Origin: JAJEAO01 sp963667635
GTDB lineage: Bacteria; Acidobacteriota; Vicinamibacteria; Marinacidobacterales; Marinacidobacteraceae
Direction: 5' to 3'
DNA: 64,000 nt
Assembly (NCBI GenBank): GCA_965232015.1
Contig: OZ246946.1
Span: forward strand, 2,046,001 to 2,110,000
The notes below the pieces were generated by a model. The model did not search any database. It was not told where the DNA came from and was given only the letters and a program-made list of their open reading frames with translations. Position 1 is the first letter of the stretch. Every line of letters begins with the position of its first letter. The translations under genes and the position numbers were made by a program. This document shows, piece by piece, positions 34,201 through 43,368 of this stretch.

Positions 34201-36117
34201 CTAAAGTTGAACAGCGACGGCCTTCGCAACGCGCTGATCGTCTGTCCCGTCTGCCCATGCCCGAAGCACATCTTGATAGGTTACCGCATCTTGGCCCGTA
34301 AACAGCAGGACCACCGGTGCCTTGACCTCCTTTACCGGGATCGTCTTCAGCGCAGCCAACGCAACCGGTGCGGCAGCAGCAACTCTCGCCACACGCACGA
34401 TTCCACCGACGCCCGCTATGAGATCACTGGGCCGATCCCGAGCCATTCTGCCGAGGTGTTCGATCAACGCTTGGACATCAGCCGGGGTGAGGCTCGCGAT
34501 ATCCCCATCGGTGACCGATTTCTGGGAGGCGCGACTCGACGACAGCAGGTTGGCAGCGACATCCCTGAGTCGCTCGGGCAACCCCGAGTCGATGAGGGGA
34601 GTCCCGGAAAAGGATGCTGCCAGGTGCAAATAGGGACTCAGGTCTATGCCCTCAAGGGACGGTGGAAGCTTCGACCACCGAATGAGGTTGTCCGCAAATC
34701 TCTCCGTCTCGACGTTCTTGTCCTCGGTCTTGGCCGCGGCGGACCTACCAGACTTCCCGCGCGTAGTCTTGATCGCTCGAGTGTTCTTGGATGTATTCTC
34801 CGAGGGCTCTCGATCTTCGAATCCGTCGAGCGTTCTTGTCGGGACAGTCCGGCCCGCGACCTCGTCAAGACTTGCGAGCTGACGCCGGAGTTCGCCCCGG
34901 GCGAGCCAGCCGAGAACGGTCTCGAACTCTTCCGGAAGTAGCAGTTCCAACACCATGAGCTTCGCGACCACCGACACATTGAGTTCAATCCCCCGACGTC
35001 GAGCGATGGACGAACGAACGTTGAGATCGTTCAAGAACCGCTTTACTCGTCGCGGACTCCCCAGCAGCTTCTCATAAAGGATCGGTGTGAGGCGAGCAGC
35101 AAATTGCATCTCCTTAGCGATGTCGAGGCTCTCTGGAATCTGAAGCGAATCGATGGCCCTGCCGGAGATGCGCAGTTCCGCGCAGCCCTCCACGATCTGC
35201 TTGAAGTGAGCGTCAGTCAGATCCGCCGCGGTCCGCCGCTGTAGGAGGAGCAGCAGCAGATACGCTTCCGTGTCGAACCGGCTTAGGGCGGGAAGGCGAA
35301 GGGTCGTCTGCACGATCTTGTGCAGATAGAGGCGAGCGGGCGCTTCCGTCTCCCCAGCCGATCCATCGGCCGCTGGATAACGGTTCCGAAGGGCATCCGC
35401 CACGCGATCCTCATCGGCGGCGATGACGAAAGACATCTTCGGGACCGACAGAAACAGCCTCATCGTTTCGAGAGTGTCAACGACCGTGTCCGGCAGACAC
35501 CGGTCGAGATCATCGACCAGCACCACGACCCGTCGCAAACGACTGAGCTGTTCGTCTGCTAGCAGCTCCGCGAAGTCGTGCCGAAACTCGTCCAGGTTCC
35601 GCGGCTCAGAGGCGTCGTCTACGTCGCCTTCGCCAACAAGACTCGCCAAATCATCGATTCTAGGGAGTTGCAGCGTGATCGAGGTGCGAGCGGCAAGCTT
35701 GAGTGCCCTCACCCAGTTGACCCGCTTGGTCAGCTGCTTCAGAGCCCCCTCGACTTCCCCGCGCGCGCCTTCGCCCGCCTCCAGTTCGGTCGTCACGGCG
35801 TTGAGGACCTCGAGTATGAGCGTTCCCTTGGCTCCGACGTCCGGGTCGTACCTCCAAGGGTCCGTCTCTACTACAAGAATCCGGTCGGCCGTATTGGCCT
35901 CGTTCTCCCCGACCGCGTATCGTGATTCCAGTTCGGCTCTGATCAGCTTGAGCACCGTGCTCTTCCCGCTTCCCCAAGGCCCAGAGATGCCGAGGGCAAT
36001 CGGGTCAAGCGTGTCGTCTAGCACCGCGTCGACGGCGGTCTCGGCGACAGCGCCAAACGCTAGGAGATCGGTCGACGCTGGCTCGTCTGACCAGAGTTGG
36101 ACGGGGTTGTCGTTCAC
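34201..36117 (-). CDS. qatA: QatA, KAP-family P-loop ATPase
   Basis: The product has 638 residues with a GTG start. Walker A is GISGPWGSGKSTVLKL (residues 43-58) and Walker B is VVVLVDDLDRCLPDTV, the usual KAP arrangement; CLPDTV following the Walker B is also family-typical. The transmembrane insert of some KAP proteins is not evident. It leads the Qat operon on the minus strand. The upstream gap to 36169 is short and holds an IS3 end, so the promoter lies within ~50-120 bp or inside the mobile element. Confidence 0.85.
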   Translation of the reverse strand: MNDNPVQLWSDEPASTDLLAFGAVAETAVDAVLDDTLDPIALGISGPWGSGKSTVLKLIRAELESRYAVGENEANTADRILVVETDPWRYDPDVGAKGTLILEVLNAVTTELEAGEGARGEVEGALKQLTKRVNWVRALKLAARTSITLQLPRIDDLASLVGEGDVDDASEPRNLDEFRHDFAELLADEQLSRLRRVVVLVDDLDRCLPDTVVDTLETMRLFLSVPKMSFVIAADEDRVADALRNRYPAADGSAGETEAPARLYLHKIVQTTLRLPALSRFDTEAYLLLLLLQRRTAADLTDAHFKQIVEGCAELRISGRAIDSLQIPESLDIAKEMQFAARLTPILYEKLLGSPRRVKRFLNDLNVRSSIARRRGIELNVSVVAKLMVLELLLPEEFETVLGWLARGELRRQLASLDEVAGRTVPTRTLDGFEDREPSENTSKNTRAIKTTRGKSGRSAAAKTEDKNVETERFADNLIRWSKLPPSLEGIDLSPYLHLAASFSGTPLIDSGLPERLRDVAANLLSSSRASQKSVTDGDIASLTPADVQALIEHLGRMARDRPSDLIAGVGGIVRVARVAAAAPVALAALKTIPVKEVKAPVVLLFTGQDAVTYQDVLRAWADGTDDQRVAKAVAVQL

Positions 36118-36168
36118 CGAATGGGCTCCACTCCGATCCGAGGTCTATCACGTGAGGCTGTCAAGGAG

Positions 36169-37110
36169 TGTAGCGCACCCGGTTTTTCTGGACACTCGTT
36201 TAGCACGACTCAAGGTTACGGGGTCCAGAGAGAAGCGATGCGGCGATGGCGGAGAGACCGACGGAGACCGGGAGCGAGGGTCTTCCGAAGCGGTGGAGCG
36301 CGCGTCGGAAGTCGGAGATCGTGCTTCGGCTGCTTCGGGGCGAGGGTCTCGGGGAGTCGAGCCGCGAGATCAAGGTGCCGGCGCCGGAGCTGGAGCGCTG
36401 GCGGCGGCTGTTCCTGGAGGGGGCGAGCGAGGGCCTTAAGGCCGGCACGCGCCGGGCGGGGGGCAGATGCGAACCCGCGCGAAGCTTGGGGAGATGACGA
36501 TGCATGTTGAGCTCCAGGCGGAACTCCTGGAAAAGGGGGTTCTGGGGCGAGCTGAGGAGGCTCTTGAGGCGCGCGGGCGGGTGAGTCCCTCGACTGGGCG
36601 GTCGTACCCGCTGACGCTGGTGTGCGAGGCTTGGCGCGTGCCTAAATCGAGCGTGTACGCGCTGCGCCCGGCGACCGGCGGCGCGGGCAATTCCGTGGCG
36701 GGCAAGCGCGGCCCGAAGACGGAGCTGAGCGACGAGGAGTTGGTCGTGGAGATCCGCACCGTGCTGTCGGAGAGCCCATTCGTGGGTGAGGGGCACCGGA
36801 AGGTGCGGACGCGTCTGGCGGCCAAGGGGATCGTCGCGGGCAAGAACCCGGCGCTGCGGCTGATGCGGGAAAACGGACTGCTGGCGCCGGTGCGGCGGGG
36901 AAACCGCGGGGCGACCGGAGCTACGGGAGCCGGATCCGCACCGGGCATCCCGACGAGTTGGGGGGCACGGACACGGCGCGGTTCCGGACGCGGGCGGAGG
37001 GCTGGTGCTGGTTCTTCGGCGCGGTGGACCACTGCATCAGTGACGTCGTGGGCGGGCACGCGGCGAAGAAGGGGGGCTCCTCGCGGTCGCAGCAGCGTTC
37101 CGCGACGGCC
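36169..37110 (+). mobile_element. IS3-family element remnant with broken orfA/orfB
   Basis: Positions ~36169-36194 (TGTAGCGCACCCGGTTTTTC and onward) look like an IS3 terminal repeat. orfA (36246-36497) has a helix-turn-helix (KSEIVLRLLRGEGL). orfB begins at 36494, overlapping orfA, with ESPFVGEGHRKVRTRLAAKG and ALRLMRENGLLAP. It shifts frame near 36905, continues as SYGSRIRTGHPDELGGTD and WCWFFGAVDHCIS (first catalytic aspartate region), and is cut off near 37100. No right end is visible. Nonfunctional. Confidence 0.8.
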
Positions 37111-37112
37111 CC

Positions 37113-37352
37113 GTGCTGAACCGGCCCGCGCTGAACGCCGCCCTCGCCCATGGGCTCGGGAGTCCGAAGAGGGATCCCTCCGAACTGGCGGCGGGGCTGG
37201 ATGGCCTCGCCCAGCTTGGGTTCGTCTGGCGCGTCGAGGGGCGTCCGGACTGGGAGCCGGGCATCCCCAGCCTGATGGACTACGTCCGGGAGTTCGCGCC
37301 CGTAGCCCAAGCGTCTGCCCCGCAGGAGGCGGCTGGCATCGAACGAAAGTAG
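37113..37352 (+). pseudogene. C-terminal fragment of an unidentified gene, possibly an ATPase
   Basis: The 79-residue frame starts inside the disrupted region and ends with PDWEPGIPSLMDYVREFA. That resembles the winged-helix tail of archaeal-type ATPases (a pattern like W-x-PGIPSL). Nothing upstream completes it, so it is probably a relic joined to the IS3 remnant. Assignment is weak. Confidence 0.35.
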
Positions 37353-37512
37353 CAACGTTCCCGGGAGCGTGCTCAGGACTGCCGATTGGGTTCTGCTGGG
37401 ACCGAGTCTTCGACAGAGAGCTCCAATCCGGCATGAATCTCCCGGAATCTCGTCTATGGAGGGGCGGAGGCGGCATCCCGTCGCCTCGACTACAGACCCA
37501 GGAGCTCCTCTG

Positions 37513-38103
37513 ATGTCCCATCCGACCGAGACCCGACCGTCGGCCCCTTCCAGGACGGCCGACCACCCGGCACAGCCGCGTCCCCGTCCCAACGGTCCGC
37601 AGGTGGCCAGAGGCGAGCTCTTCAGGGCGCTCGTGAACGCGGGAGCCGACGCTGTGGTGGCCTATACTGCGGAGCGAGACACTGAGGCCATGATCGTGGA
37701 AGTCGCCGCCGCCCAGAGCCTGCCCGTCCTCCAGGAGGTCCAGCGGCTCCGGAGGGACATGGAAGCCCGGTTCGACGCCACCGACGCCCGGTTCGAGGCC
37801 CGGTTCGACGCCACCGATGCCCGGTTCGACGCCACCGACGCCCGGTTCGAGGCCCGGTTCGACGCCATCGACTCCCGGTTCGACGCCATCGACGCCCGGT
37901 TCGACGCCGTGGGCAAGCAGATCGAGGCCGTGGGCAAGCAGCTTGAGGCCATGGGCGCTCAACTCGCCGACGCGATCCAGGATGGCGCCCGGCGGGACCG
38001 GCAGTTGGCGGCGCTCGCCGCGCAGACACGGTTGATTCTCGCCGGATTCGGTGTGCTCGTGACCGTTCTGATCGCCGTGTTCGGTTTCCTCTTCACGCGG
38101 TGA
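37513..38103 (+). CDS. Tail-anchored coiled-coil repeat protein, copy 1
   Basis: The product has 196 residues from ATG 37513. A conserved N-terminal block (ARGELFRALVNAGADAVVAY) is followed from about residue 80 to 150 by tandem seven-residue repeats of the type ARFDATD/ARFEARF, which form a long coiled coil. A single membrane helix lies at the C-terminus (LAGFGVLVTVLIAVFGFLF). The layout is like DUF1640/CCDC90-type tail-anchored coiled-coil proteins. A shorter paralogue follows 61 bp downstream on the same strand. Function unknown. Confidence 0.6.
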   Translation: MSHPTETRPSAPSRTADHPAQPRPRPNGPQVARGELFRALVNAGADAVVAYTAERDTEAMIVEVAAAQSLPVLQEVQRLRRDMEARFDATDARFEARFDATDARFDATDARFEARFDAIDSRFDAIDARFDAVGKQIEAVGKQLEAMGAQLADAIQDGARRDRQLAALAAQTRLILAGFGVLVTVLIAVFGFLFTR

Positions 38104-38164
38104 CGGGTCGCGGCCGCCCAACTCCCTCTCTCGACCCGCTCCTCGACATCGCCACGGTCCTGCC

Positions 38165-38668
38165 GTGAGGGGCGGAGGCGCCTGCCCGCCTCTTCCCGTG
38201 CCGGACTGGAGTTCGGCGCTCCATAACAGCAGGCGACCCGCAAGGGCCAGGGGCGAGCTCTTCAGGGCGCTCGTGAACGCCGGAGCCGACGCCGTGGTCG
38301 CCTATACTGCGGAACGAGACACCGAGGCCATGATCGTGGAAGTCGCCGCCACCCGGAGCCAGCCCGTCGTCGAGGAGATCCAGCGGCTGCGCGCGCACAT
38401 GAACGCCCGGTTCGACGCCATGGACGCCCGGCTCGACTCGCGGTTCGACGCCATGGACTCCCGGTTCGATGCCATGGGCACCCGGTTTGATGCCGTGGGC
38501 GCCCGGTTTGACTCCACAACCGCCAAACTGGACAAGCTGATCAAGGACGGCGCCAGGCGCGACCGGCAGTTGGCCACCCTCGTGACTCAAATGCGGTGGC
38601 TCGTCGCCGAATTCGTTGTACTGGTGATCGTCCTGGTTGTCGGGTTCGGCGTCCTGTTCACCAGGTGA
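38165..38668 (+). CDS. Tail-anchored coiled-coil repeat protein, copy 2
   Basis: This is a paralogue of the preceding gene. It has the same ARGELFRALVNAGADAVVAY block, a shorter run of RFDAMDA-type heptads, the same DGARRDRQLATL linker and a C-terminal membrane helix. The ~22 residues before the shared block are partly encoded by a dispersed palindromic repeat (38199-38225). GTG at 38165 is therefore a doubtful start; the real one may lie inside the shared block. The pair arose by tandem duplication followed by loss or gain of heptads. Confidence 0.55.
   Translation: MRGGGACPPLPVPDWSSALHNSRRPARARGELFRALVNAGADAVVAYTAERDTEAMIVEVAATRSQPVVEEIQRLRAHMNARFDAMDARLDSRFDAMDSRFDAMGTRFDAVGARFDSTTAKLDKLIKDGARRDRQLATLVTQMRWLVAEFVVLVIVLVVGFGVLFTR
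38199..38225. repeat. Single unit of the dispersed palindromic repeat
   Basis: GCCGGACTGGAGTTCGGCGC followed by TCCATA is the reverse complement, with one mismatch, of the TATGGAGCGCCGGACTCCAG module seen at 62261-62614. Confidence 0.7.
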
Positions 38669-38857
38669 AGGGGCGGCCACCGTCACCACCGTGAGTCCTT
38701 CCATCCTCCGGTAACCGCAGCGGCGGTCCCGGAGAGCGGCCAGCCGGGTGAAGCGCGTCATCGAGTCGCAGCCTGACTGAGAGAACAAGGCGCACCGGCC
38801 CCGCAGTTATCCGGCTGCCGCAACCACGAAAGGCGGGATGCGGGCTACGATGACGCC

Positions 38858-39565
38858 ATGACCCTCGCTGTACTTCGGTCGTATCACCACGCCGGTTGGA
38901 TCGCGCGCGTAACGGTGCTGTCGCTCGGGGCGTTGAGCCTGTCGGCGTGCGAGAACGACTCCACCACGACTCCCGCGCCCGCACCGGCTCTGCCTCCCGC
39001 GCCCGCGCCGGAGCCGGACCCGCCGGGGCCGGCCGCGCCGACGGTCCGTGCGGAAGACGTCGTGGATCGCGACACCCTCAAGGCGTTCGTGGAGGCCGGC
39101 GTCGAGACGGTTCCGGCCGATTTGACGGAACCGTTGGAGGCCTACGCGTTCTTCGATCAGACGTTCCGACCGGAAGGCGACTGGCGACGCGGCGGAGTCT
39201 ATTTCTTCGTCGCCACGCTCGACGGCTTCGCGTTCTTCCACGCCGCGCGGCCCGAACTGGAAGGCGAGGACCTCTCCGATCTCGAGGACGCCAACGGGGT
39301 TCGGATCACGCAAGAGTATCTGGAAAAGGCCGCCGCCGGGGGAGGTTTCGTCGAATTCCTGTGGGATGACCCGAGCGTCGAGGGGGATGAGGAGACCGGC
39401 TCACCCAAGGTGGCCTACGTCGCTCCGCTGGTGTTGGCGGGCGCCGAGCTGATCCTGGGCGCCGGGTTCCATCCTCCGGTCACGACCGCCGCCCTGCGGA
39501 ACCGCGGCCGGTCGGCGAAACCGGCCCCGTCAGTGGCGCCGGGCGGATCAGTTCCCGCCGGGTAG
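38858..39565 (+). CDS. Lipoprotein with a cache-like sensory domain
   Basis: The product has 235 residues. A signal sequence ends in the lipobox LSLSAC, followed by a Pro/Ala tether (about 33-60). The domain from about 70 to 200 contains LKAFVEAGVE, GVYFFVATLDGFAFFHAARP and PKVAYVAPL, the pattern of single-cache domains that bind small ligands outside the cytoplasm. No transmembrane signalling domain is attached, so it may bind ligand for a partner elsewhere. The 3' end overlaps the convergent nucleotidyltransferase gene by 18 bases. Confidence 0.65.
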   Translation: MTLAVLRSYHHAGWIARVTVLSLGALSLSACENDSTTTPAPAPALPPAPAPEPDPPGPAAPTVRAEDVVDRDTLKAFVEAGVETVPADLTEPLEAYAFFDQTFRPEGDWRRGGVYFFVATLDGFAFFHAARPELEGEDLSDLEDANGVRITQEYLEKAAAGGGFVEFLWDDPSVEGDEETGSPKVAYVAPLVLAGAELILGAGFHPPVTTAALRNRGRSAKPAPSVAPGGSVPAG

Positions 39566-39895
39566 CGACCGGCGCAGAACCGTATAGCGACTCTCGATCT
39601 CCCGGTGGAAATACGTGGGGAGCCGCGCCCAGTCGTGGGCCTGGACGAAGAACGGAATCGTCGAGTCCTGAAATGCCTCGCGAGCCCGACGCAGCGCCGC
39701 CGGGTCGAGCGGCCGAAGATTCGGCTCCCGGAGCGCAAGATCGAGGTCGCTGCCGGGGTGACTCCTCCCGTTGACGCGACTGCCGTAGGCCCACACCTCC
39801 ACGTCGGGGAGATGCTCGGCGAGGATCTGGACGATCCGCTCCCGGTGCCGGGGCAGGAGATCGAGTCGTTCAGTCGTATGCGGCATCGAGGGCAT
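39548..39895 (-). CDS. MNT-type nucleotidyltransferase (antitoxin of HEPN/MNT pair)
   Basis: The product is ~115 residues. VEVWAYGSRVNGRSHPGSD followed by LDLAL is the GSxxxGxxxxxSDxD motif of minimal nucleotidyltransferases. MNT antitoxins inactivate partner HEPN RNases, by AMPylation in studied cases. ATG at 39895 or 39886 lies inside the end of the HEPN gene, so the two are co-translated. No larger polymerase domain is present. Confidence 0.8.
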   Translation of the reverse strand: MPSMPHTTERLDLLPRHRERIVQILAEHLPDVEVWAYGSRVNGRSHPGSDLDLALREPNLRPLDPAALRRAREAFQDSTIPFFVQAHDWARLPTYFHREIESRYTVLRRSLPGGN

Positions 39896-40325
39896 CGCGG
39901 AGGGCCCGGGTGTCTTCGACGAAGCGCGGCAGGATCCGGAGGGTGGCCTCGGGGTACGCCTCGCCGTAGTCGTGCGCGGTGTCATTCCGGTGGTCCCGGT
40001 ATTCCAGCCACCTTTCACACGCGTCGGCGCTGAGCAGCGTGAACCGCGCCGCCGCGCGGAACACGTCCTTGAACACGAGGCGGTCCACCTCGCGGTTCGA
40101 TGCGAACCAATCGCGGAGCCGCATCCTCAGGAGCTTCCCGGAGAGCTCGAGGATCAGCTCGAACTGCCTGATGGCGGCGGAGCGATGGATCCGGTAGGCC
40201 ATGTCGCCGGGATGGTGATCGGCCAGACCTTGCAGCACGGCCTGCAGCTCCTCGATGCTCGCATCGAGGTGCGCGGTCGAGAGTGGCTGTCCGGGGGTGG
40301 GAACGCCAGCGCCGGAGGGCGTCAT
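39870..40325 (-). CDS. HEPN-domain toxin (HI0074-like)
   Basis: The product has 151 residues, all helical. EYRDHRNDTAHDYGEA contains the RNDTAH form of the Rx4-6H motif, the RNase active site of HEPN toxins. HI0074-like proteins were first described as nucleotidyltransferase substrate-binding subunits, which agrees with the MNT gene overlapping its 3' end. The first ~20 residues are unlike the family, so the start may be further in. Together the two form a type VII-like toxin-antitoxin module. Confidence 0.8.
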   Translation of the reverse strand: MTPSGAGVPTPGQPLSTAHLDASIEELQAVLQGLADHHPGDMAYRIHRSAAIRQFELILELSGKLLRMRLRDWFASNREVDRLVFKDVFRAAARFTLLSADACERWLEYRDHRNDTAHDYGEAYPEATLRILPRFVEDTRALRDALDAAYD

Positions 40326-40376
40326 GGGACTCCCGCCACCTTACCGACGCGGCGGACCGGGGGACGTCTTCCTGGG

Positions 40377-43361
40377 TCAGTTCGCAGCGACGATGCGCGC
40401 CGCCTCCCGGAGGCGGTTCCGCAGCATCTCGAACCGGCGCTGGTGGACCGGGGTCGGCGGGTGGAGGGTGCCCTGCCGCACCTGGTCGCCAGTGAACTCG
40501 CCGAACAGGCGGGCGAGGAGACCGAGTGCGGACGGATTCCGGAATCCGCCGCCACCGCGCAACTCGCGGAGCGCGTCCCGCTGCTCGTCGCTGAGGTCGC
40601 TCGTGGAAGCAGCGGATTCGGCGGCGCGACAGGCGCTCCGGATCTCGGCGTGGACTTCGGTCAGGAACGCGGTCCGCTCGGCGTACTGCTCGTCGGAGAC
40701 GCCGGTGTTCGGGGCGAGGCGGACTTCGAGCGGGACGGGCTCCCCCTGCCCCGATCCGTCCCCTGCGAGCCGCACCTCGTAGCTTCCGGCCGCGACCCGC
40801 GGGGGCGGGATCGCGCAGATCCCATCGGCGTCGGGATCGCCTCCGCCCAATGCAGTCGGCCGCAGATCCCACACGATGCGCTGGAAGCCGGGACGGGCCT
40901 CGATCTCGCGACGGGCCAGCACTTCGCCGCTCGCGTCGCGGATCTCCAGCCCGGGGGCGTCCTCCACACCGTCGGGCAGGAACACGGTCAGAAGCGCGCC
41001 CGCGGGCGGGTTCTCACCGGCGTATCGGGCCTGCGCCTCGTAGCTTTCGTCCTTCCACGGCAGAAAGATGCGGGAGGGACGGGGCGCGAACAGCTCCGGC
41101 GCGTCGGTCTCCGGATCGTGGAGCGCGAGCGGACCGGCGTCGTCGAGGATGTAGATGGAGCGGCCGTGGGTGCCGAACACGAGGTCCCGCTCCCGGGGGT
41201 GGATCTCGATGTCGTCCACCGGGACGTGGGGCAGGCCGCCCCCGACGCGCATCCAGCTCTCTCCCCGGTCGAAGCTGAGGAACGCGCCCACTTCGGTTCC
41301 GGCGACGAGGAAGTCCTCGCCATCGGGGTGTTCCACGATGTCATTGACCCATCCCCGCGGAAGGTCGGCGCCGATCCGCCGGAACGCGCCGCCCCGGTCC
41401 TCCGAGACGAACAGGAGCGGCGTGAAGTCGCCGAGCTGGTGGCGGTCCACGGCCACGTACACCCGGTCGGCGGCGTGCGCCGACGGGGTGACCCGCGAGA
41501 TCGTGGCCCGCAGGGCGTCCACCGGAAGGGACGTCTCGACGAAGTCCCAGGTCTCGCCGCCATCGTCCGAGACCGCGATCCGCCCGTCATCCGTTCCCAC
41601 GTAGAGCAGACCGGGGACGAGGGGCGATTCGGCGAGCGTGGTGATCGTCCCCCAGGCGCCCACCCCGTCGTTCATCGAGAGCATCCCCTCGGCTGGCAGA
41701 ACGCCGAGGATGGAGAGTTCGCTCCGGTCCTCCTGCCGGGTCAGGTCATCGGTGGCGCGCCAGTCGCTGCCGAGGTCATCGGAGAGAAACAGCCGGTTGC
41801 CGGCGAAGAACACCCTGCCTTCCGTGTGGGGCGAGACCGCGATCGGCGACAGCCAGTGGAACCGGTAGCGGTTCTGCTCCGGCTCGGGGAACGGGCGGAT
41901 CGGGGTGCGGTTGCCGGTCGCGGTGTCGTAGCGCACGATGCCGCCGTTCTGGGAGGAGACGAGCGCGACGCCGGATTCACCCGGGACCGCTTCCTGGTCG
42001 AGGCCGTCGCCGAAGTTGGTCTGCCTCCAGTCGGCGTTCAGGATGCCCGCCTGCCGGTAGGTCGCCGACGGGCCGACCCACGAATGGGTGTCCTGGGCGC
42101 CGCCGTAGATGTTGTAGGGGATCTCGTCGTCGAGCGAGATGGCGTAGTACTGGGTGAGCGGGATGTTGTTGATCTTCCGCCAGGTGATGCCGCGGTCCCA
42201 CGACTCGTAAACCCCGCCGTCGTTGCCGAGCAGCAGGTGGTCGCCGAGCGCCGGATCCACCCACAGCGCGTGATGGTCTCCGTGGACCCCGATGTCGTAG
42301 GTGGGGGTCATGTGGCGGTTCACCTCGAAGGTGACGCCGCCGTCGTCGGACACGTAGAACGGCGCGCCGAGCACGTACACCCGGCGGGCGTCGTTGGGGT
42401 CCACTTCGACGTGGGAGTAGTACATCGGGCGGGGGTTCAGGTCGGAGATTCGGGTCCAGCTCGCGCCCCGATCGTCCGAGCGGTAGAGCCCGGACTCGGT
42501 GGCGTGCTCGACGAGCGCGAGCACCGTCAGCGGGTCGGACTCGGAAATCTCGATCCCGATCCGGCCGATGGGCCCTTCGGGCAGGCCCCGCTCCAGCCGA
42601 TCCCACGTCGTTCCTCCGTCGTGGCTGCGGTAGATGCCCGACTCGGGGCCGCCCCCGTTGAACCCCCACGGCTGACGCCGCCGGGTGTAGGCGGCGGCGT
42701 AGAGGATCGCCGGGTTCCGCGGGTCCATTTCGAGATCCACCGCGCCGGTGTCGGGCGAGATCTCGAGGACATGCTCCCAGGTCACACCGCCGTCTTCGGT
42801 GCGGAACACGCCGCGCTGGCCGCCGCTGCGCCAGAGCGGTCCGAGCGCGGCGACGAAGGCCCTCAGCGGCCGCTCCGGATCCACCACGATTCGGCCGATG
42901 TGTTCGCTCGCGGGAAGCCCGGCGAAGCGGAACGAGTCGCCTCCATCCAGGGACAGCCAGATCCCGTTGCCGAAGGCCGAACTCTGTCGATTCGTTGGCT
43001 CGCCGGTGCCCACCCAGACGGTCGCCGGATCCGACGGCGCGAGCGCGATGGCGCCTACCGAGGTCGTGCCGTAGTCCTCGAAGATCGCGTCCCAGGTCGC
43101 GCCGTTGTTCCGGGTGCGGAAGAGCCCTCCCGAAGCGGTGGCCACGTAGAACTGGTGCGGCCTGCCGGGCACCACCGCGAGCTCGGTGACCCGCCCGGCC
43201 ATGACCGCCGGGCCGATGGAGCGCAGCGGCAGGTCGTCGAGGACCGGCGCCGACCCGGGGACGGCGCGCTCCTGGCCGAGTCCGGCGCCGGGGGCGACGA
43301 GGATCGCGGCGACCGCGAGCAGGACCCGGGGAGCCCGGAGGAGTCGAAGCATCGGAGGCAT
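40377..43361 (-). CDS. Secreted sortilin/BNR-repeat beta-propeller protein
   Basis: The product has 994 residues. A signal peptide (LLRAPRVLLAVAAILVAPGAG) is followed by many propeller blades with the Asp-box SxDxGxTW, for example SDDGGETWDF, THDGGTTWDR and SEDRGGAFRR. The propellers fill residues ~45-740. A C-terminal ~200 residues with a Gly/Pro-rich FnIII-like segment (PAGALLTVFLPDG) and a helical end completes it. Such VPS10-like proteins of about 1000 residues are abundant in Gemmatimonadota and Acidobacteriota. They are annotated as glycosyl hydrolases, but no catalytic residues are visible. Role unknown, probably periplasmic or surface. Confidence 0.85.
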   Translation of the reverse strand: MPPMLRLLRAPRVLLAVAAILVAPGAGLGQERAVPGSAPVLDDLPLRSIGPAVMAGRVTELAVVPGRPHQFYVATASGGLFRTRNNGATWDAIFEDYGTTSVGAIALAPSDPATVWVGTGEPTNRQSSAFGNGIWLSLDGGDSFRFAGLPASEHIGRIVVDPERPLRAFVAALGPLWRSGGQRGVFRTEDGGVTWEHVLEISPDTGAVDLEMDPRNPAILYAAAYTRRRQPWGFNGGGPESGIYRSHDGGTTWDRLERGLPEGPIGRIGIEISESDPLTVLALVEHATESGLYRSDDRGASWTRISDLNPRPMYYSHVEVDPNDARRVYVLGAPFYVSDDGGVTFEVNRHMTPTYDIGVHGDHHALWVDPALGDHLLLGNDGGVYESWDRGITWRKINNIPLTQYYAISLDDEIPYNIYGGAQDTHSWVGPSATYRQAGILNADWRQTNFGDGLDQEAVPGESGVALVSSQNGGIVRYDTATGNRTPIRPFPEPEQNRYRFHWLSPIAVSPHTEGRVFFAGNRLFLSDDLGSDWRATDDLTRQEDRSELSILGVLPAEGMLSMNDGVGAWGTITTLAESPLVPGLLYVGTDDGRIAVSDDGGETWDFVETSLPVDALRATISRVTPSAHAADRVYVAVDRHQLGDFTPLLFVSEDRGGAFRRIGADLPRGWVNDIVEHPDGEDFLVAGTEVGAFLSFDRGESWMRVGGGLPHVPVDDIEIHPRERDLVFGTHGRSIYILDDAGPLALHDPETDAPELFAPRPSRIFLPWKDESYEAQARYAGENPPAGALLTVFLPDGVEDAPGLEIRDASGEVLARREIEARPGFQRIVWDLRPTALGGGDPDADGICAIPPPRVAAGSYEVRLAGDGSGQGEPVPLEVRLAPNTGVSDEQYAERTAFLTEVHAEIRSACRAAESAASTSDLSDEQRDALRELRGGGGFRNPSALGLLARLFGEFTGDQVRQGTLHPPTPVHQRRFEMLRNRLREAARIVAAN

Positions 43362-43368
43362 CCGTCAA

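Noticed and set aside
37745..37920. Short regular DNA repeats that look like a CRISPR array
   Set aside because: They are in-frame 21-bp heptad codon repeats inside a coiled-coil gene, with no unique spacers.
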